A DNA stretch of 37,376 nt from a virus, in IMG/VR virus record IMGVR_UViG_3300021409_000085, positions 1 through 37,376 of that record. One strand, given 5' to 3'. This document shows, piece by piece, positions 1 through 8,399 of the stretch (position 1 is the stretch's first letter; each line of letters begins with the position of its first letter). The notes below the pieces were generated by a model that was given only the letters and a program-made list of their open reading frames with translations, did no database searches and had not been told where the DNA came from. The position numbers were made by a program, and so were the translations under genes.

Positions 1-303
1 TCATCCCGTCTTACTGCCGGCTAGCACTAGCACTGACCACTCTTGAACGAACTCCGCGCCGCCTTCGCCGCGCTCGATCCCTTTGAAAAGCATCTTGTCG
101 TGATGCATTGTGATAAGCCGGGCATCCAGCAACACTGGGATAATCGGCTCCTGCCGCGAGCCGTCGTCTGACGAGAGTTTCAGCTGAGCGCCGTCGGCCG
201 CAAGGGTCAGCGTGAGGTCGCCCGTCATGCCCTGGTCGGACTGAATGTCGCGGTCGTGCTTTCGCAGACCGCGCTGACGGAGGCGTTTAACAATACTGTA
301 CAT
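1..303 (-). CDS. Small hypothetical protein behind the lysis genes (100 aa)
   Basis: I do not recognise this 100-residue protein. It has a basic N-terminus (KRLRQRGLRKHDRD) followed by what looks like a small beta-rich domain with alternating hydrophobic residues (LTLTLAADGAQLKL, PVLLDARLITMH). There is no signal peptide, membrane segment or Cys motif. It is the last gene of the leftward arm, 16 bp after the holin stop. The only Shine-Dalgarno-like sequence (GGATG) is very close to the ATG at 303. An inverted repeat ATACTG/CAGTAT straddles the start (about 292-313), so it may be controlled separately from the lysis cassette. Its place at the prophage edge also fits a late accessory or lysogenic-conversion gene. 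Function is unknown. Confidence 0.6.
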   Translation of the reverse strand: MYSIVKRLRQRGLRKHDRDIQSDQGMTGDLTLTLAADGAQLKLSSDDGSRQEPIIPVLLDARLITMHHDKMLFKGIERGEGGAEFVQEWSVLVLAGSKTG

Positions 304-319
304 TCATCCAGTATAACCG

Positions 320-841
320 CTACGCCCCTGACAGCTTGTTGATCGTGTCGTCCTTGGTCTTGTTCGCTCGGGTGGTGCCGAACTCGAACGAGAAGATCTG
401 ATCGACCCAGCCCATCGCGCGGCCCAGCACCAGGCTCAGCGTCAACTTACCGTATTCGTTCATTTCCGAATTCCAGACAACGACCAGAAGGCAGATGATC
501 ACCATCAGCAGCGCGGCGCCGGCCATCACGTTCGCGCGGTGGTTCTTGATGCCGGCTTTCGCCAGCTCGACGTCGCGCGCGCGGGCGCTTTGCGTGTCGG
601 CCAGGTACATGCGGTCCCAATCGGCCTGCTGCGCGCCGATGGCGAGCTGGAACTCTGCGGCTTTTGCCGGGTCCATCTGGATCGCCTCGACGGCGAACTT
701 CGGCTCGTCGATGCCGGTGACCGCACGCGCGACGTCGACGACCTTGCCCGCCACCTCGCCCGCCTTTTCGCCCGCCAGCAGTTTGATTAGCGCCGGCGCG
801 TACTGGGCCAGCTGCATTGCAATCGGAATAAGCGGTGCCAT
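320..841 (-). CDS. Phage holin, three-TM gene-transfer-agent type
   Basis: Predicted holin of 173 residues that would permeabilise the inner membrane at the end of the lytic cycle. The N-terminal third (LIPIAMQLAQYAPALIKLLAG) is amphipathic to hydrophobic. A strong membrane segment follows at about residues 115-135 (MAGAALLMVIICLLVVVW), with a further weakly hydrophobic stretch after it. The sequence pattern (LLAGEKAGEVAGKVVDVARAVTG, then a helical region rich in QADWDRMYLADTQSARARD) is that of the GTA_holin_3TM family. ATG at 841 is the right start because it overlaps the TAA of the upstream lysozyme-like gene by one base (TAATG), implying translational coupling. Longer upstream starts would run through that gene. 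Family assignment is by recognition, not by search. Confidence 0.8.
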   Translation of the reverse strand: MAPLIPIAMQLAQYAPALIKLLAGEKAGEVAGKVVDVARAVTGIDEPKFAVEAIQMDPAKAAEFQLAIGAQQADWDRMYLADTQSARARDVELAKAGIKNHRANVMAGAALLMVIICLLVVVWNSEMNEYGKLTLSLVLGRAMGWVDQIFSFEFGTTRANKTKDDTINKLSGA

Positions 842-1341
842 TATTTTGCTCCTACAGTGAGGGTGGCCAGGTCCCAGTTGCTGGCCCATTTTTCTGGGTG
901 CGGCTTGCCGGGCCGCCAAGCGCAGACGTACTGCGCCCAGCCGGCCTGTGCAGTCGTGGGCAGTGCCGACGGCAGCGAAAAGACCAGCAGGCGCGCAGCG
1001 ATCGCCGCAACGATGTCGTTGTAGCGCATAGCCTCCCACAGCCCTTCGGGTGTGGCGAACACGTTGAAGGCGACACAGGCGTCGCGCATGCGCTCGGCGG
1101 TGGCGTGGTGCGTCAACACGCCCTTGCAGCCGCCGCCCTGTTCGAACTGCCAGAACGAGACGGCCGGGCCGGTTTCGGCGCCGCCAGTGCCGACCACCTG
1201 GCGGCGATGCTCCAGACCAGATTCCTGCAGCGCGATCGTCAACAGCAGGCGGCGCGCATCGGTGCTGTCCGGGATGCCGCAGCGCGCCAGTTCAGCCAGT
1301 GCAGGCACGATCGACAAGTGCAGTAAGCGGAACGGGCTCAT
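841..1341 (-). CDS. Lysozyme/transglycosylase-like endolysin candidate
   Basis: A 166-residue protein, probably the peptidoglycan-degrading enzyme of the lysis cassette. Residues 30-75 contain LLLTIALQESGLEHR followed by GPAVSFWQFEQGGG. This resembles the catalytic Glu-Ser-Gly and the downstream G..S.WQFE glycan-binding loop of lysozyme-fold and lytic transglycosylase proteins; Glu in LQESG would be the catalytic acid. There is no signal peptide, so export would depend on the holin next door. The ATG at 1341 overlaps the TGA of the upstream membrane-protein gene (ATGA), and its own stop overlaps the holin start. The three genes therefore form a tightly coupled lysis cassette. The enzyme class is inferred from motif and position; it could instead be a virion-associated hydrolase. 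Confidence 0.6.
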   Translation of the reverse strand: MSPFRLLHLSIVPALAELARCGIPDSTDARRLLLTIALQESGLEHRRQVVGTGGAETGPAVSFWQFEQGGGCKGVLTHHATAERMRDACVAFNVFATPEGLWEAMRYNDIVAAIAARLLVFSLPSALPTTAQAGWAQYVCAWRPGKPHPEKWASNWDLATLTVGAK

Positions 1342-1682
1342 TTCGTCACCGTGACTTTGAATGCCTGCCAGACGGCGAGGACGAGCCAGCCAAGGCCGGC
1401 GAGCGTCCCTGCCTTGGCCACGTTCACCAGTGCTTCGCGCACCATCTTGTTGCGCAGCTCGCGCCACTCGATCACCGACTCGTGGTAACGGCGATGGCCA
1501 TCGATATCGTCGGCCGGGAAGCCCGACAGAAGACGCTTGTTCGTAGCCTCCAGATGGGTCACCTTCGCGTTCAAGGCCTCGAAGTTCGCCATCAGGTCGA
1601 GCTGGTTGTCGCGTACTTCGCCGAGCAGCTGCACCAGGGGCGGGCCGCCCATGCGCAGTGCGTCTTGTTGCCATTGGTTCAT
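1338..1682 (-). CDS. Small C-terminally anchored membrane protein of the lysis cassette
   Basis: A 114-residue protein with a long helical, probably coiled-coil N-terminal region (LDLMANFEALNAKVTHLEATNKRL). A charged section follows, and then one hydrophobic segment at about residues 90-108 (AGTLAGLGWLVLAVWQAF) ending in a short basic tail. This architecture fits a phage holin-like or lysis-accessory membrane protein. The motif DGHRRYHESVIEWRELRNK is one I associate with small conserved phage membrane proteins of uncertain role. It opens the lysis cassette, immediately downstream of a hairpin terminator (1704-1723), with an AAAAGG ribosome-binding site before the ATG at 1682. Its TGA overlaps the next ATG. 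It could be a second holin, an antiholin or a spanin-like factor; the sequence does not decide. Confidence 0.65.
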   Translation of the reverse strand: MNQWQQDALRMGGPPLVQLLGEVRDNQLDLMANFEALNAKVTHLEATNKRLLSGFPADDIDGHRRYHESVIEWRELRNKMVREALVNVAKAGTLAGLGWLVLAVWQAFKVTVTK

Positions 1683-1703
1683 TGGAGCCTTTTCAGTGGG
1701 CGT

Positions 1704-1723
1704 AAAAAAACCGCTCGAGGCGG
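1704..1723 (-). terminator. Intrinsic terminator-like hairpin before the lysis cassette
   Basis: Read on the minus strand: stem CCGC, loop CTCGA, stem GCGG, then seven T. It lies after the papain-like gene (stop at 1752) and 22 bases before the lysis-cassette start codon. One of several such elements inside the co-directional late operon. Confidence 0.75.
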
Positions 1724-1751
1724 CCTGGTTTGCTGGTTGCTGCTGTGCGGC

Positions 1752-2234
1752 TCACGCGCGCATCAATTCGGACTTCGGGTAAAAACACTGGAACAGGTCG
1801 TTCGGAGTGACGCGATGTACTTCATCCGGATCGAGTAGGTTGACGCCGCCGGACATGAGCTGGGCAAACACCACTTCGCTGCACCACCACTTGCCGTCGT
1901 CGCACCAGTCGTCCGACTTGAGCAGCGGCAGGCCGATGGCGCCGGCGAAGTCGTAGGGCTTGCCGTCCTGGGCTTCGCCGAACGCGATCGCAGCGTCGAT
2001 GTCGGGCACTTCGATGTGCATGTCGCGGTACCGCACCACGCCGTCCATCACCTGGTCGACCGAGCAGGCTCGGCAGCCGTGCGTCATCGACGCCTCGTAA
2101 GCCCGGTCGCCGATGATCGAGACGACGTGACTGAAGAACTTCGAGCCGGTGAACGTCGCGATCGCCAGGCTCATTGGGTTGTACGGCCACCGCGAGGTGA
2201 AGCGGAGCGTGACTTTTCCTGAGCGTTTGCCCAT
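1752..2234 (-). CDS. Permuted papain-like (YiiX/NlpC-P60-type) cysteine hydrolase
   Basis: A 160-residue protein with the pattern of circularly permuted NlpC/P60 (YiiX/YebB-like) enzymes. Near residue 35 a His lies in KFFSHVVSIIGDRAYEAS, and the Cys comes late, near residue 120, in KWWCSEVVFAQLMSGG. That His-before-Cys order is the permuted arrangement. Such enzymes cleave peptide or amide bonds, for example in peptidoglycan peptides or lipid-linked substrates. The ATG at 2234 has a strong AAGGAAG ribosome-binding site. It sits between the tail-tip genes and the lysis cassette and is followed by a terminator-like hairpin. Its job could be virion-associated wall penetration or help with lysis. 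Catalytic residues are assigned by motif only. Confidence 0.65.
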   Translation of the reverse strand: MGKRSGKVTLRFTSRWPYNPMSLAIATFTGSKFFSHVVSIIGDRAYEASMTHGCRACSVDQVMDGVVRYRDMHIEVPDIDAAIAFGEAQDGKPYDFAGAIGLPLLKSDDWCDDGKWWCSEVVFAQLMSGGVNLLDPDEVHRVTPNDLFQCFYPKSELMRA

Positions 2235-2255
2235 GTGACTTCCTTTCAGGTTTGG

Positions 2256-2870
2256 TTACAGGCCGAGCGTCGCGCGCAGCCAGGTGATGAAGTCCCTCCA
2301 CTCGCCCACAGCTGCGGCGAGTTCTTTGGATGTGCCCGCCGTGCGCATGTCACCCTGGCGGGCGAAACGCACCTTGCGCATCTGCCTCACGGCCCACTTC
2401 AGGACGTCTGCCTTCTCCACGATCTGCTGGGCTGCCCATTCATTCGTCTGCACCTCGCCCGTCGGGTTGCCCTGCGCGTGGTCGGTGATGAACTCCGATA
2501 CCACGGTAGGCTTCGGGTCTGCCGCCAGGTACACACGCGCCGCGGCCTCCGCCTCGGTGTACTCAGGGGTACGATTCCCTACGGCTGCGGCGTAGACGGC
2601 GTCCACGTCGACATACGTGCGGGCGATTGCTGCCAACTTCTTTTGATCGAGCGTCAGCGTTTCCTCCCAAGCGGGATCACCGCCGCGCCACTTCCGAATG
2701 GAAGTCGGACTCGGTGGGTCACGCCAGAAATCCACACGCTCCACCTGGTAATAGTCAAACCTGTCATCTTGAGGAGCTGGAGCCGGAGGCCCCATCCCGC
2801 CGACGTCGGGCAGCCCGATGACCTGAAGCAGTGTGTCGTCGTTGCGGTCAACCTGTGCGTAAGCTGTCAT
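2256..2870 (-). CDS. Tail-fibre-associated hypothetical protein (204 aa)
   Basis: A 204-residue protein whose start overlaps the stop of the J-like tail protein by one base (TAATG at 2870), so the two are translationally coupled. The first 60 residues are Pro- and Asp-rich (GGMGPPAPAPQDDRFDYYQVERVDFWRD) and probably extended. The remainder is mostly helical, with many Glu, Ala and Lys residues, ending in EWRDFITWLRATLGL. Position directly after the receptor-binding tip protein, together with this composition, fits a tail fibre assembly or tip accessory protein. I do not recognise a named domain with confidence, so function is inferred from position. Confidence 0.6.
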   Translation of the reverse strand: MTAYAQVDRNDDTLLQVIGLPDVGGMGPPAPAPQDDRFDYYQVERVDFWRDPPSPTSIRKWRGGDPAWEETLTLDQKKLAAIARTYVDVDAVYAAAVGNRTPEYTEAEAAARVYLAADPKPTVVSEFITDHAQGNPTGEVQTNEWAAQQIVEKADVLKWAVRQMRKVRFARQGDMRTAGTSKELAAAVGEWRDFITWLRATLGL

Positions 2871-5800
2871 TAGAAAAAGGCCTGTACATAGAATGAATCG
2901 GTGCCGACGATGCCGTTCGCGTCCACGCTCGTGCACGTGACCGTGCCAGTGGCATCCTGGCCCGATGCCGAGACGCTGGCCTGGATGGAGACCGTCGCCG
3001 TGTTTGCCCCTCCGATAAAGCGCAAGGTGCCGCTGTCGATGGAAAGCGACCATGCAATCGACTGGAGGGGCTGCACACCACCGCTGAATGTGGCGGTGCG
3101 AAAACCGAGGTTGCGAATTGTTCCACCGCCAGTCGAGTAGATATCGGCACCTGCATTCACAAGTGGCTTGTTGGCAATGGTCGCCGCTGCGCTTGCGCCC
3201 GCTCCTGCATTGGCGACAACCGTCGCCGCGTCCACGCCAGCGACTTGCGTTCCCGCTGGGGCGCCGACGGTTGCATTGGCTTGCGGCTTGCCCGGTCCCG
3301 TCACGCCGTCCCACGTCGACGTTGTGGCCGCCTGCCCAGCGATAGACTTGAGAACAGCGGTTATTGTGTTCAGGAGGTTCTGCCGCGCGGCGTAGTAATC
3401 GGCAAACTTCTGGTCGAAGGTTGTCCGCACGATCGCCGTGTCGACAGTCAGATCGTTCCAGCTCACCGGCAGGTAATTACTCAGACTGTTGTAGGCAGCT
3501 TGATACGCCGTCCGCTCGGCCCCGATTCCCAGATTGGCGGCCTGCGTATCGATTCCTGACCGTTCGTCCGCGATGCGCTTCCACTCCAATATGACGACAG
3601 GCTTCTCCTGCGCTGCAAGCCAGTTGTCCGCGCTGATCCGGCTCAGCGATTCCTTGGAAGCGGTTGCGTCCGCCTGAGCCGCATCGGCTGCCGCCTTCGC
3701 TACATCGGCTGCACTTAGCGCTTCCGCCGAACTCGTTGAATAGCCAGGAAGCAACTCACCCTCGACAGTCATCAGGTCATCGAATTTGACATTGCCGCCA
3801 CCTGAGCCGTATTCGACAGAAATGAATCCACCGCCGTTTGGCTCCACCACGCCGCCCCATGTCACCAGAAAAGCGTACCGCTGCCAGGAGGTTGACAACG
3901 TTGGGTTGCTAAGTGCTACCACTGAAGCAGGCGCTGTGTTCCAGTTCAGCCGCAAGCCCGATGCGCTGGAAATGTTCGTCGTGATCGCATAAATGCTGAC
4001 CACGTACTTTTTCCCCGACTGCCATCCTGGCGCACTGATGCGGCCAAAGATGCCTTTTGGTCCGGTATGCGAATTGGCCCAGATAACGACTTGCCCTATC
4101 CCGCCGGCCCTTCCCGATCCGGCTGCTGATGAAACAACCTCTCCCGCGGTATCTGTGCCGGTCCCTGCTGCGCCATAAATAGCGAAGCCATCTGCAACCC
4201 CATTAACCATGCGTTCGAAACTGCTGTTCGCCGCTAGGTTATCTCCGCCGATGATCGCCAGTGGTGCCGTTGCCGACTTTGTGGCGATGGCATTTATGAG
4301 CGCAATCTCGGCTTCGTAGTAATTGTTGAACTTCGCGTCGAAGTCGACACGGACGATATTCGTGTCCTTCGTCGTGTCATTCCATGCAGGCGACAATGCT
4401 TGCAGGTATTGGGTAAGTTCTGAAAACTTCGCGCTCAACGTTGCGTGACTGACGCCCATGCCGTCCGCTTGGATTTCAAGCAGCGTCGCTTTCTTGTTGA
4501 TCGCATTCCACTCCGCATTGATCGCCGACTTCTCGCTGCGGTCAAGCACCCCGTTTGCGCTGATGCTGGCGATCCTGGTGGTCGCCATGTCAGCCGCAGC
4601 CTTTGCTGCAATCAAGTCTGCCGCGTCGTACATCAGCTGCACGGCCGCCCACTCGGTTGCTGGAATGGCATCGGTGGCCGTGGCCGCGATCGCCGTAGCC
4701 TGCGTGGTGTGCAGGTATTGCCCGCCCGAGGTCGGAATGTAGGTCAGCCACCCGTTGTTGATGCCGGTGATTGCGCCGCTGGCGAAGGTGTATGTCGCGC
4801 TGGCCGAGGGCAAAGCCGGAGCAGTGGCACTGGCGCTGCGCTGGTACAGGCGCACCGTGGCGCTGTTCAGCCCCGGCGTGCCGGCGCCGCCGTCATAGGC
4901 CAGCACGACCGCGCCCGACCATTCGTTACTGGCGATCGTGTCGGTCCCGCCTGCCGCACTGGCACTGGCCGACGTCACGTAGAGCGGGTTCCCGTCCGAC
5001 GCAGGAATCGTTTTCTGCCATCCGTTGAGCAGGGTCGCAGTGGTGATCGTGCCGCTGGTAAAGTCGTAGTCGACAGCCCCCGGCGTGCCGGTTGGGGCCG
5101 TCGCCTTTCGCTGGAAGGCTTGCACGCGCGCATTGCTGTAACCGGCCGGGCCCATGCCGGCGGCCGACGGCGCATAGCCGATATTCTTGACTTCGGCCTG
5201 CGACCAGTCGAACGACGAGGACACGTCGCTAACGTCTGAAACCGCAGCGGTGGCCGCCCACAGGGTGACATTGCCACTGCCAGGCGCCGCTGGCACCGTG
5301 AGACTCCAGCCGGCCGGCGCCGCGCCGAACGTGCCATTGCTCCACAGGTAGCTTGCCGCGCCAGCCGGCGTGGCCGGTTTGTTCGCGGCGTACATGTAGA
5401 CCGTCGGCGTGGCAGTGAAGACCTCCACCTGGTAGACGGTGGCGACCCAGTTCGAACGCACGCCCAGCGACGAATTCACGATGCGCGCGCGGACGACGTA
5501 GAAGAACCCGGGCGTGATCGGCGACAGGTATGCACGCGTCTCGCCGGCCGAGACCGTCGTGCGCTCCCAGGCGGTCGACTGCACCGCGCGCCACTCGACC
5601 TCTACCTGGATGCCATTCGCCTGGGCCATTGCCGGCCACGATGCCATGATCCGCGGCACGGTGGTGCCGTCGGCCTGGCGCAGCAGCGCCGCCTCGCCCG
5701 AGGTGCACGACAGCGAGGCCGGCGCATCGATCTTCCACGGGTCGGGCAGATCGCTGTTTGGCGTGCTGTCCACGACCGTGGCGTCCGCATAATCCCAGAT

Positions 5801-7393
5801 GCTGGCCGAGTCTTCCTTCAAGGACAGCTGCACGGCGGACGTCGGCGAGTAGGCTTTGTCCGTGATGCGAAAAACTTTCGCGTTGTGCCCGAGCACCGCG
5901 CTGGTGAACGTGATGCGCTGCCCGACCTTCAGCGGCCAGGCCTTCAAGCTGAATTCGGCGCGGATCGTGAAGCCGTTTCGCTGGTCTTCGGTAAAGATGC
6001 GCGCCAGGTTGGTGACGCGCTGCTGCGAATCGGTGAAAGGGAAATCGATGTTCGTGTACAGGTCGCGCCCGTCGTTCGCACGGTAGGCGCTGTTCTGATA
6101 CGGCTTGAAGTCCGTCTGCACGTACTTGTTCTCAGGGCCGATGTACTGGCCCTTGACGCCGTTGTAGACGCTCGCATCCGATACGCCCGGGGTGACCGAC
6201 AGGCCACCCACGATATCGGACTGCACCAGCGCCGCGACCGGCGCAATGTACTTGCCGGCATAGACGTCCCAGGTGGTGGCCACCAGGCCGCCGGCCATGG
6301 CTTGCGCCATCGACTCGAGCACGCTCGCCTGCCCCTGGTCGGAGGTGACGGTACCGTTGACGGTATAGCGCGCGCCGCCTGTAGGCGACACTTCGTCGCA
6401 CACGTTCGCCGCGGTGATGAATTGCGCGGTCGGCAAATCTGACATCGGCACGCCGCACACGGGCGAGGTCAGGTAATCCAGAATCGCGAGCGCCGGATTC
6501 TGCGACCAGCGCGTAACGCCGTCGCGCGGGTCGTACAGCTTCTTCCCGCGAATGACCGCGTGGATCGGCGGGATACCGCTCTGGAACTCGGGGTGGGTGA
6601 GGTCGAGCGTGATGACGGTGTAGCACAGGCCGCGCAGGACGGCGGTTACTGGCCACTGGTCGCCCACGACGGCGCGCAGGTAGACGTCGGCCACATCGCT
6701 GGCGCCGCCCAGGTGCCGCTGCACGCGCACGACCGGGTTGGTCGCAGCAGGCACGGTGCCATGGTTGATCGCGTCGCCCATCTTGCTGCGCAGCGGCATC
6801 TCGTAGGAGACCGTGACGGGCGCAGTCGTCGCCACTGTGACCGTGCGGCCGTTGACGGCGGTGACCGCAACCGGCTGCATATTCGCGCCGGTGCCGGTGA
6901 ATGCCCACACCGAGCCGACGCGCGGCATGTATGCGAGGTTGAACGTCGGACCGGTCTTCTGCTCCTCGTAGATCTCGCTGTTCGGGACGATGGCAAAGCG
7001 GCCCGCGGTCGGGTCGCCCGACGCATCCAGGCCGGCGACCAGGGCGTTATTCACCCACACCTCTTCGATGGCGTCGCATTCGTGGGCGGCGTGCACGCAC
7101 ACTAGGTGCTTGTACTGGTCCCGGTCGCCACTGGTGAACATGGCCACGATATCGGCGCCAACTTTCGCGCGGCCGTAGATGTACCGGTGCGGCGCTTCGG
7201 TTGCAACGCGCGTCGTCATGCGGTCCTTCATCGCATTGAGCGCGTCGTTCCTTGCATCGCGCTGGGCCTTGCGTGCCTGCGCTGTCCCGTACACGGCCAT
7301 GCCGGCGCTCAAGACGACCGTGGCCACCACCAGGTACGCGGCGCCAATGGAAATTCCGGCCCATGTGGCGAGGGCGAGGATTACTGGAGGCAT
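2870..7393 (-). CDS. J-like central tail tip / host specificity protein
   Basis: The largest gene (1507 aa), encoding the tail tip protein that contacts the receptor. The N-terminus carries hydrophobic segments (residues 4-36), then the region typical of lambda J-like tip proteins up to about residue 555 (motifs TEAPHRYIYGRAKVGADIV and LTSPVCGVP). A fibronectin-III-like domain follows (about 556-665), with three related beta-rich repeats of about 85-90 residues (664-930). Next come a helical repeat (about 935-1045), a carbohydrate-binding-like beta-sandwich (about 1045-1215), a second copy of the helical repeat (about 1220-1345) and a C-terminal Ig-like tip. The ATG at 7393 has an AAAGGA site and overlaps the end of the upstream gene by 13 bases. 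The modular C-terminal half is probably the fast-evolving receptor-binding part. Domain limits are by eye. Confidence 0.85.
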   Translation of the reverse strand: MPPVILALATWAGISIGAAYLVVATVVLSAGMAVYGTAQARKAQRDARNDALNAMKDRMTTRVATEAPHRYIYGRAKVGADIVAMFTSGDRDQYKHLVCVHAAHECDAIEEVWVNNALVAGLDASGDPTAGRFAIVPNSEIYEEQKTGPTFNLAYMPRVGSVWAFTGTGANMQPVAVTAVNGRTVTVATTAPVTVSYEMPLRSKMGDAINHGTVPAATNPVVRVQRHLGGASDVADVYLRAVVGDQWPVTAVLRGLCYTVITLDLTHPEFQSGIPPIHAVIRGKKLYDPRDGVTRWSQNPALAILDYLTSPVCGVPMSDLPTAQFITAANVCDEVSPTGGARYTVNGTVTSDQGQASVLESMAQAMAGGLVATTWDVYAGKYIAPVAALVQSDIVGGLSVTPGVSDASVYNGVKGQYIGPENKYVQTDFKPYQNSAYRANDGRDLYTNIDFPFTDSQQRVTNLARIFTEDQRNGFTIRAEFSLKAWPLKVGQRITFTSAVLGHNAKVFRITDKAYSPTSAVQLSLKEDSASIWDYADATVVDSTPNSDLPDPWKIDAPASLSCTSGEAALLRQADGTTVPRIMASWPAMAQANGIQVEVEWRAVQSTAWERTTVSAGETRAYLSPITPGFFYVVRARIVNSSLGVRSNWVATVYQVEVFTATPTVYMYAANKPATPAGAASYLWSNGTFGAAPAGWSLTVPAAPGSGNVTLWAATAAVSDVSDVSSSFDWSQAEVKNIGYAPSAAGMGPAGYSNARVQAFQRKATAPTGTPGAVDYDFTSGTITTATLLNGWQKTIPASDGNPLYVTSASASAAGGTDTIASNEWSGAVVLAYDGGAGTPGLNSATVRLYQRSASATAPALPSASATYTFASGAITGINNGWLTYIPTSGGQYLHTTQATAIAATATDAIPATEWAAVQLMYDAADLIAAKAAADMATTRIASISANGVLDRSEKSAINAEWNAINKKATLLEIQADGMGVSHATLSAKFSELTQYLQALSPAWNDTTKDTNIVRVDFDAKFNNYYEAEIALINAIATKSATAPLAIIGGDNLAANSSFERMVNGVADGFAIYGAAGTGTDTAGEVVSSAAGSGRAGGIGQVVIWANSHTGPKGIFGRISAPGWQSGKKYVVSIYAITTNISSASGLRLNWNTAPASVVALSNPTLSTSWQRYAFLVTWGGVVEPNGGGFISVEYGSGGGNVKFDDLMTVEGELLPGYSTSSAEALSAADVAKAAADAAQADATASKESLSRISADNWLAAQEKPVVILEWKRIADERSGIDTQAANLGIGAERTAYQAAYNSLSNYLPVSWNDLTVDTAIVRTTFDQKFADYYAARQNLLNTITAVLKSIAGQAATTSTWDGVTGPGKPQANATVGAPAGTQVAGVDAATVVANAGAGASAAATIANKPLVNAGADIYSTGGGTIRNLGFRTATFSGGVQPLQSIAWSLSIDSGTLRFIGGANTATVSIQASVSASGQDATGTVTCTSVDANGIVGTDSFYVQAFF

Positions 7394-7776
7394 GCGAGCA
7401 TTCCTTTATTTTCTGGTTGGTGACTCCACGCGTACTGCGCTTCGAGCCGGTCGAGGAACACAAGGCCGTCCTCGCCGACGGAGACCACGTGCGGCCCGCT
7501 GAACAGGTAGGCGGTGCCGCGGATAATCGCCAGGTCGCCATCGGCGGCGAAGTTCGGGTTGATCTGCGTGAGCTCGGCATCAAACAGGGCATCGAGCCCG
7601 CCCAGGTCGGCGACCTTGCGTGCGGCCTGCAGGGCGGTCGACCATGGCCGGTGCTGAGTCAGGTAGTCGCGGCCGGTAGCTTGCTCAAGCCAGCCAACGG
7701 CGAACCCGACGCAATCATTGACGCCCCATTCGAACGGCTTGCCGAGGTGATCGGTGATGTAGTCGGCGAGCGTCAT
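7381..7776 (-). CDS. DUF6950-type (NlpC/P60-like) tail assembly protein
   Basis: A 131-residue protein in the slot where siphoviruses and gene transfer agents carry a tail-associated NlpC/P60-type peptidase, just before the tip protein. Residues 1-35 read MTLADYITDHLGKPFEWGVNDCVGFAVGWL. The WGVNDC motif, with its Cys at the start of a helix, is the signature of this DUF6950/NlpC-like group. Further on, DLAIIRG...HVVSVGEDGLVFL could supply the His of the active site. The ATG at 7776 is chosen over a longer reading because it forms an ATGA overlap with the upstream stop. It probably processes or chaperones tip components, or helps cell-wall passage. Confidence 0.7.
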   Translation of the reverse strand: MTLADYITDHLGKPFEWGVNDCVGFAVGWLEQATGRDYLTQHRPWSTALQAARKVADLGGLDALFDAELTQINPNFAADGDLAIIRGTAYLFSGPHVVSVGEDGLVFLDRLEAQYAWSHQPENKGMLACLQ

Positions 7777-8342
7777 GCCGTCCTCTGGAAATTCGCCGAG
7801 AGCCACACGGCTGGGTTGCTGATCAGGTCGTTCAGGTAGTCCAGCCCGGTATCGGTTGGGTTCTTGACCTTGTGCTGCGCGGCGTTGAGACGGAGGGCCG
7901 GCCGCCGCTTGAGGCCATACGCGCTCGTCTCGCACTTGAGGGTGATCTTCGCGGACGCAAAATCCACGCTAAGCATGTCCATGAGGCCGGACCAGCACTG
8001 CTCAGGATTGCCGACCATCATGAAGTTTTCATCGAGCGGGCACATGTACACCTTGGCCGGGCGCCCCCGGTATTCTTTGTCCGGCCCCAAGGCCAGCGAG
8101 AGCCAGGACTGCTGGGCCGAGTTGATAGTGAAGTTCAGCGGGCGCGACTCAAGCCCGTCCGATTCCTCGATCTGGCTGATCTCGCCGAGCGTGCCGACGC
8201 CGGACCACATGTAGCCGCCCCAGCCGAGATCCATGTTCGAATTGCACAGCCTGGCCGTGCTGGTGGCGAACTGAAATTCAACAAAATAGACGACGCGGGC
8301 AACCGGCTTGGCCAGCTCCGCGTTTTGCGCTGCAGTTGTCAT
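7773..8342 (-). CDS. Minor tail protein, DUF2163/BR0599-like
   Basis: A 189-residue minor tail protein. Order and content resemble the conserved block of two small tail proteins, peptidase and tip protein seen in gene transfer agents and many siphoviruses. Recognisable features are the early VVYFVEFQFATSTARLCN stretch, a Trp/Gly loop (LGWGGYMWSGVGTLG), and SAQQSWLSLALGPDKEYRGRPAKVYM, typical of DUF2163/BR0599-type baseplate-hub-like proteins. ATG at 8342 (MTTAAQNAEL) is preferred over a start 27 bases upstream because it has a GGAAT ribosome-binding site and clears the terminator hairpin at 8358-8379. Its TGA overlaps the next start. Confidence 0.65.
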   Translation of the reverse strand: MTTAAQNAELAKPVARVVYFVEFQFATSTARLCNSNMDLGWGGYMWSGVGTLGEISQIEESDGLESRPLNFTINSAQQSWLSLALGPDKEYRGRPAKVYMCPLDENFMMVGNPEQCWSGLMDMLSVDFASAKITLKCETSAYGLKRRPALRLNAAQHKVKNPTDTGLDYLNDLISNPAVWLSANFQRTA

Positions 8343-8357
8343 AGGATTCCGTAGACG

Positions 8358-8379
8358 AAAAAAAAGCACCGGGAGGTGC
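8358..8379 (-). terminator. Intrinsic terminator-like hairpin between tail-tip genes
   Basis: Minus strand: stem GCACC, loop TCCC, stem GGTGC, then eight T, ending 15 bases before the start of the DUF2163-like gene. It is a strong hairpin inside a co-directional tail operon. Confidence 0.8.
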
Positions 8380-8399
8380 GTTGGTTGAGAAGTTGCGCT

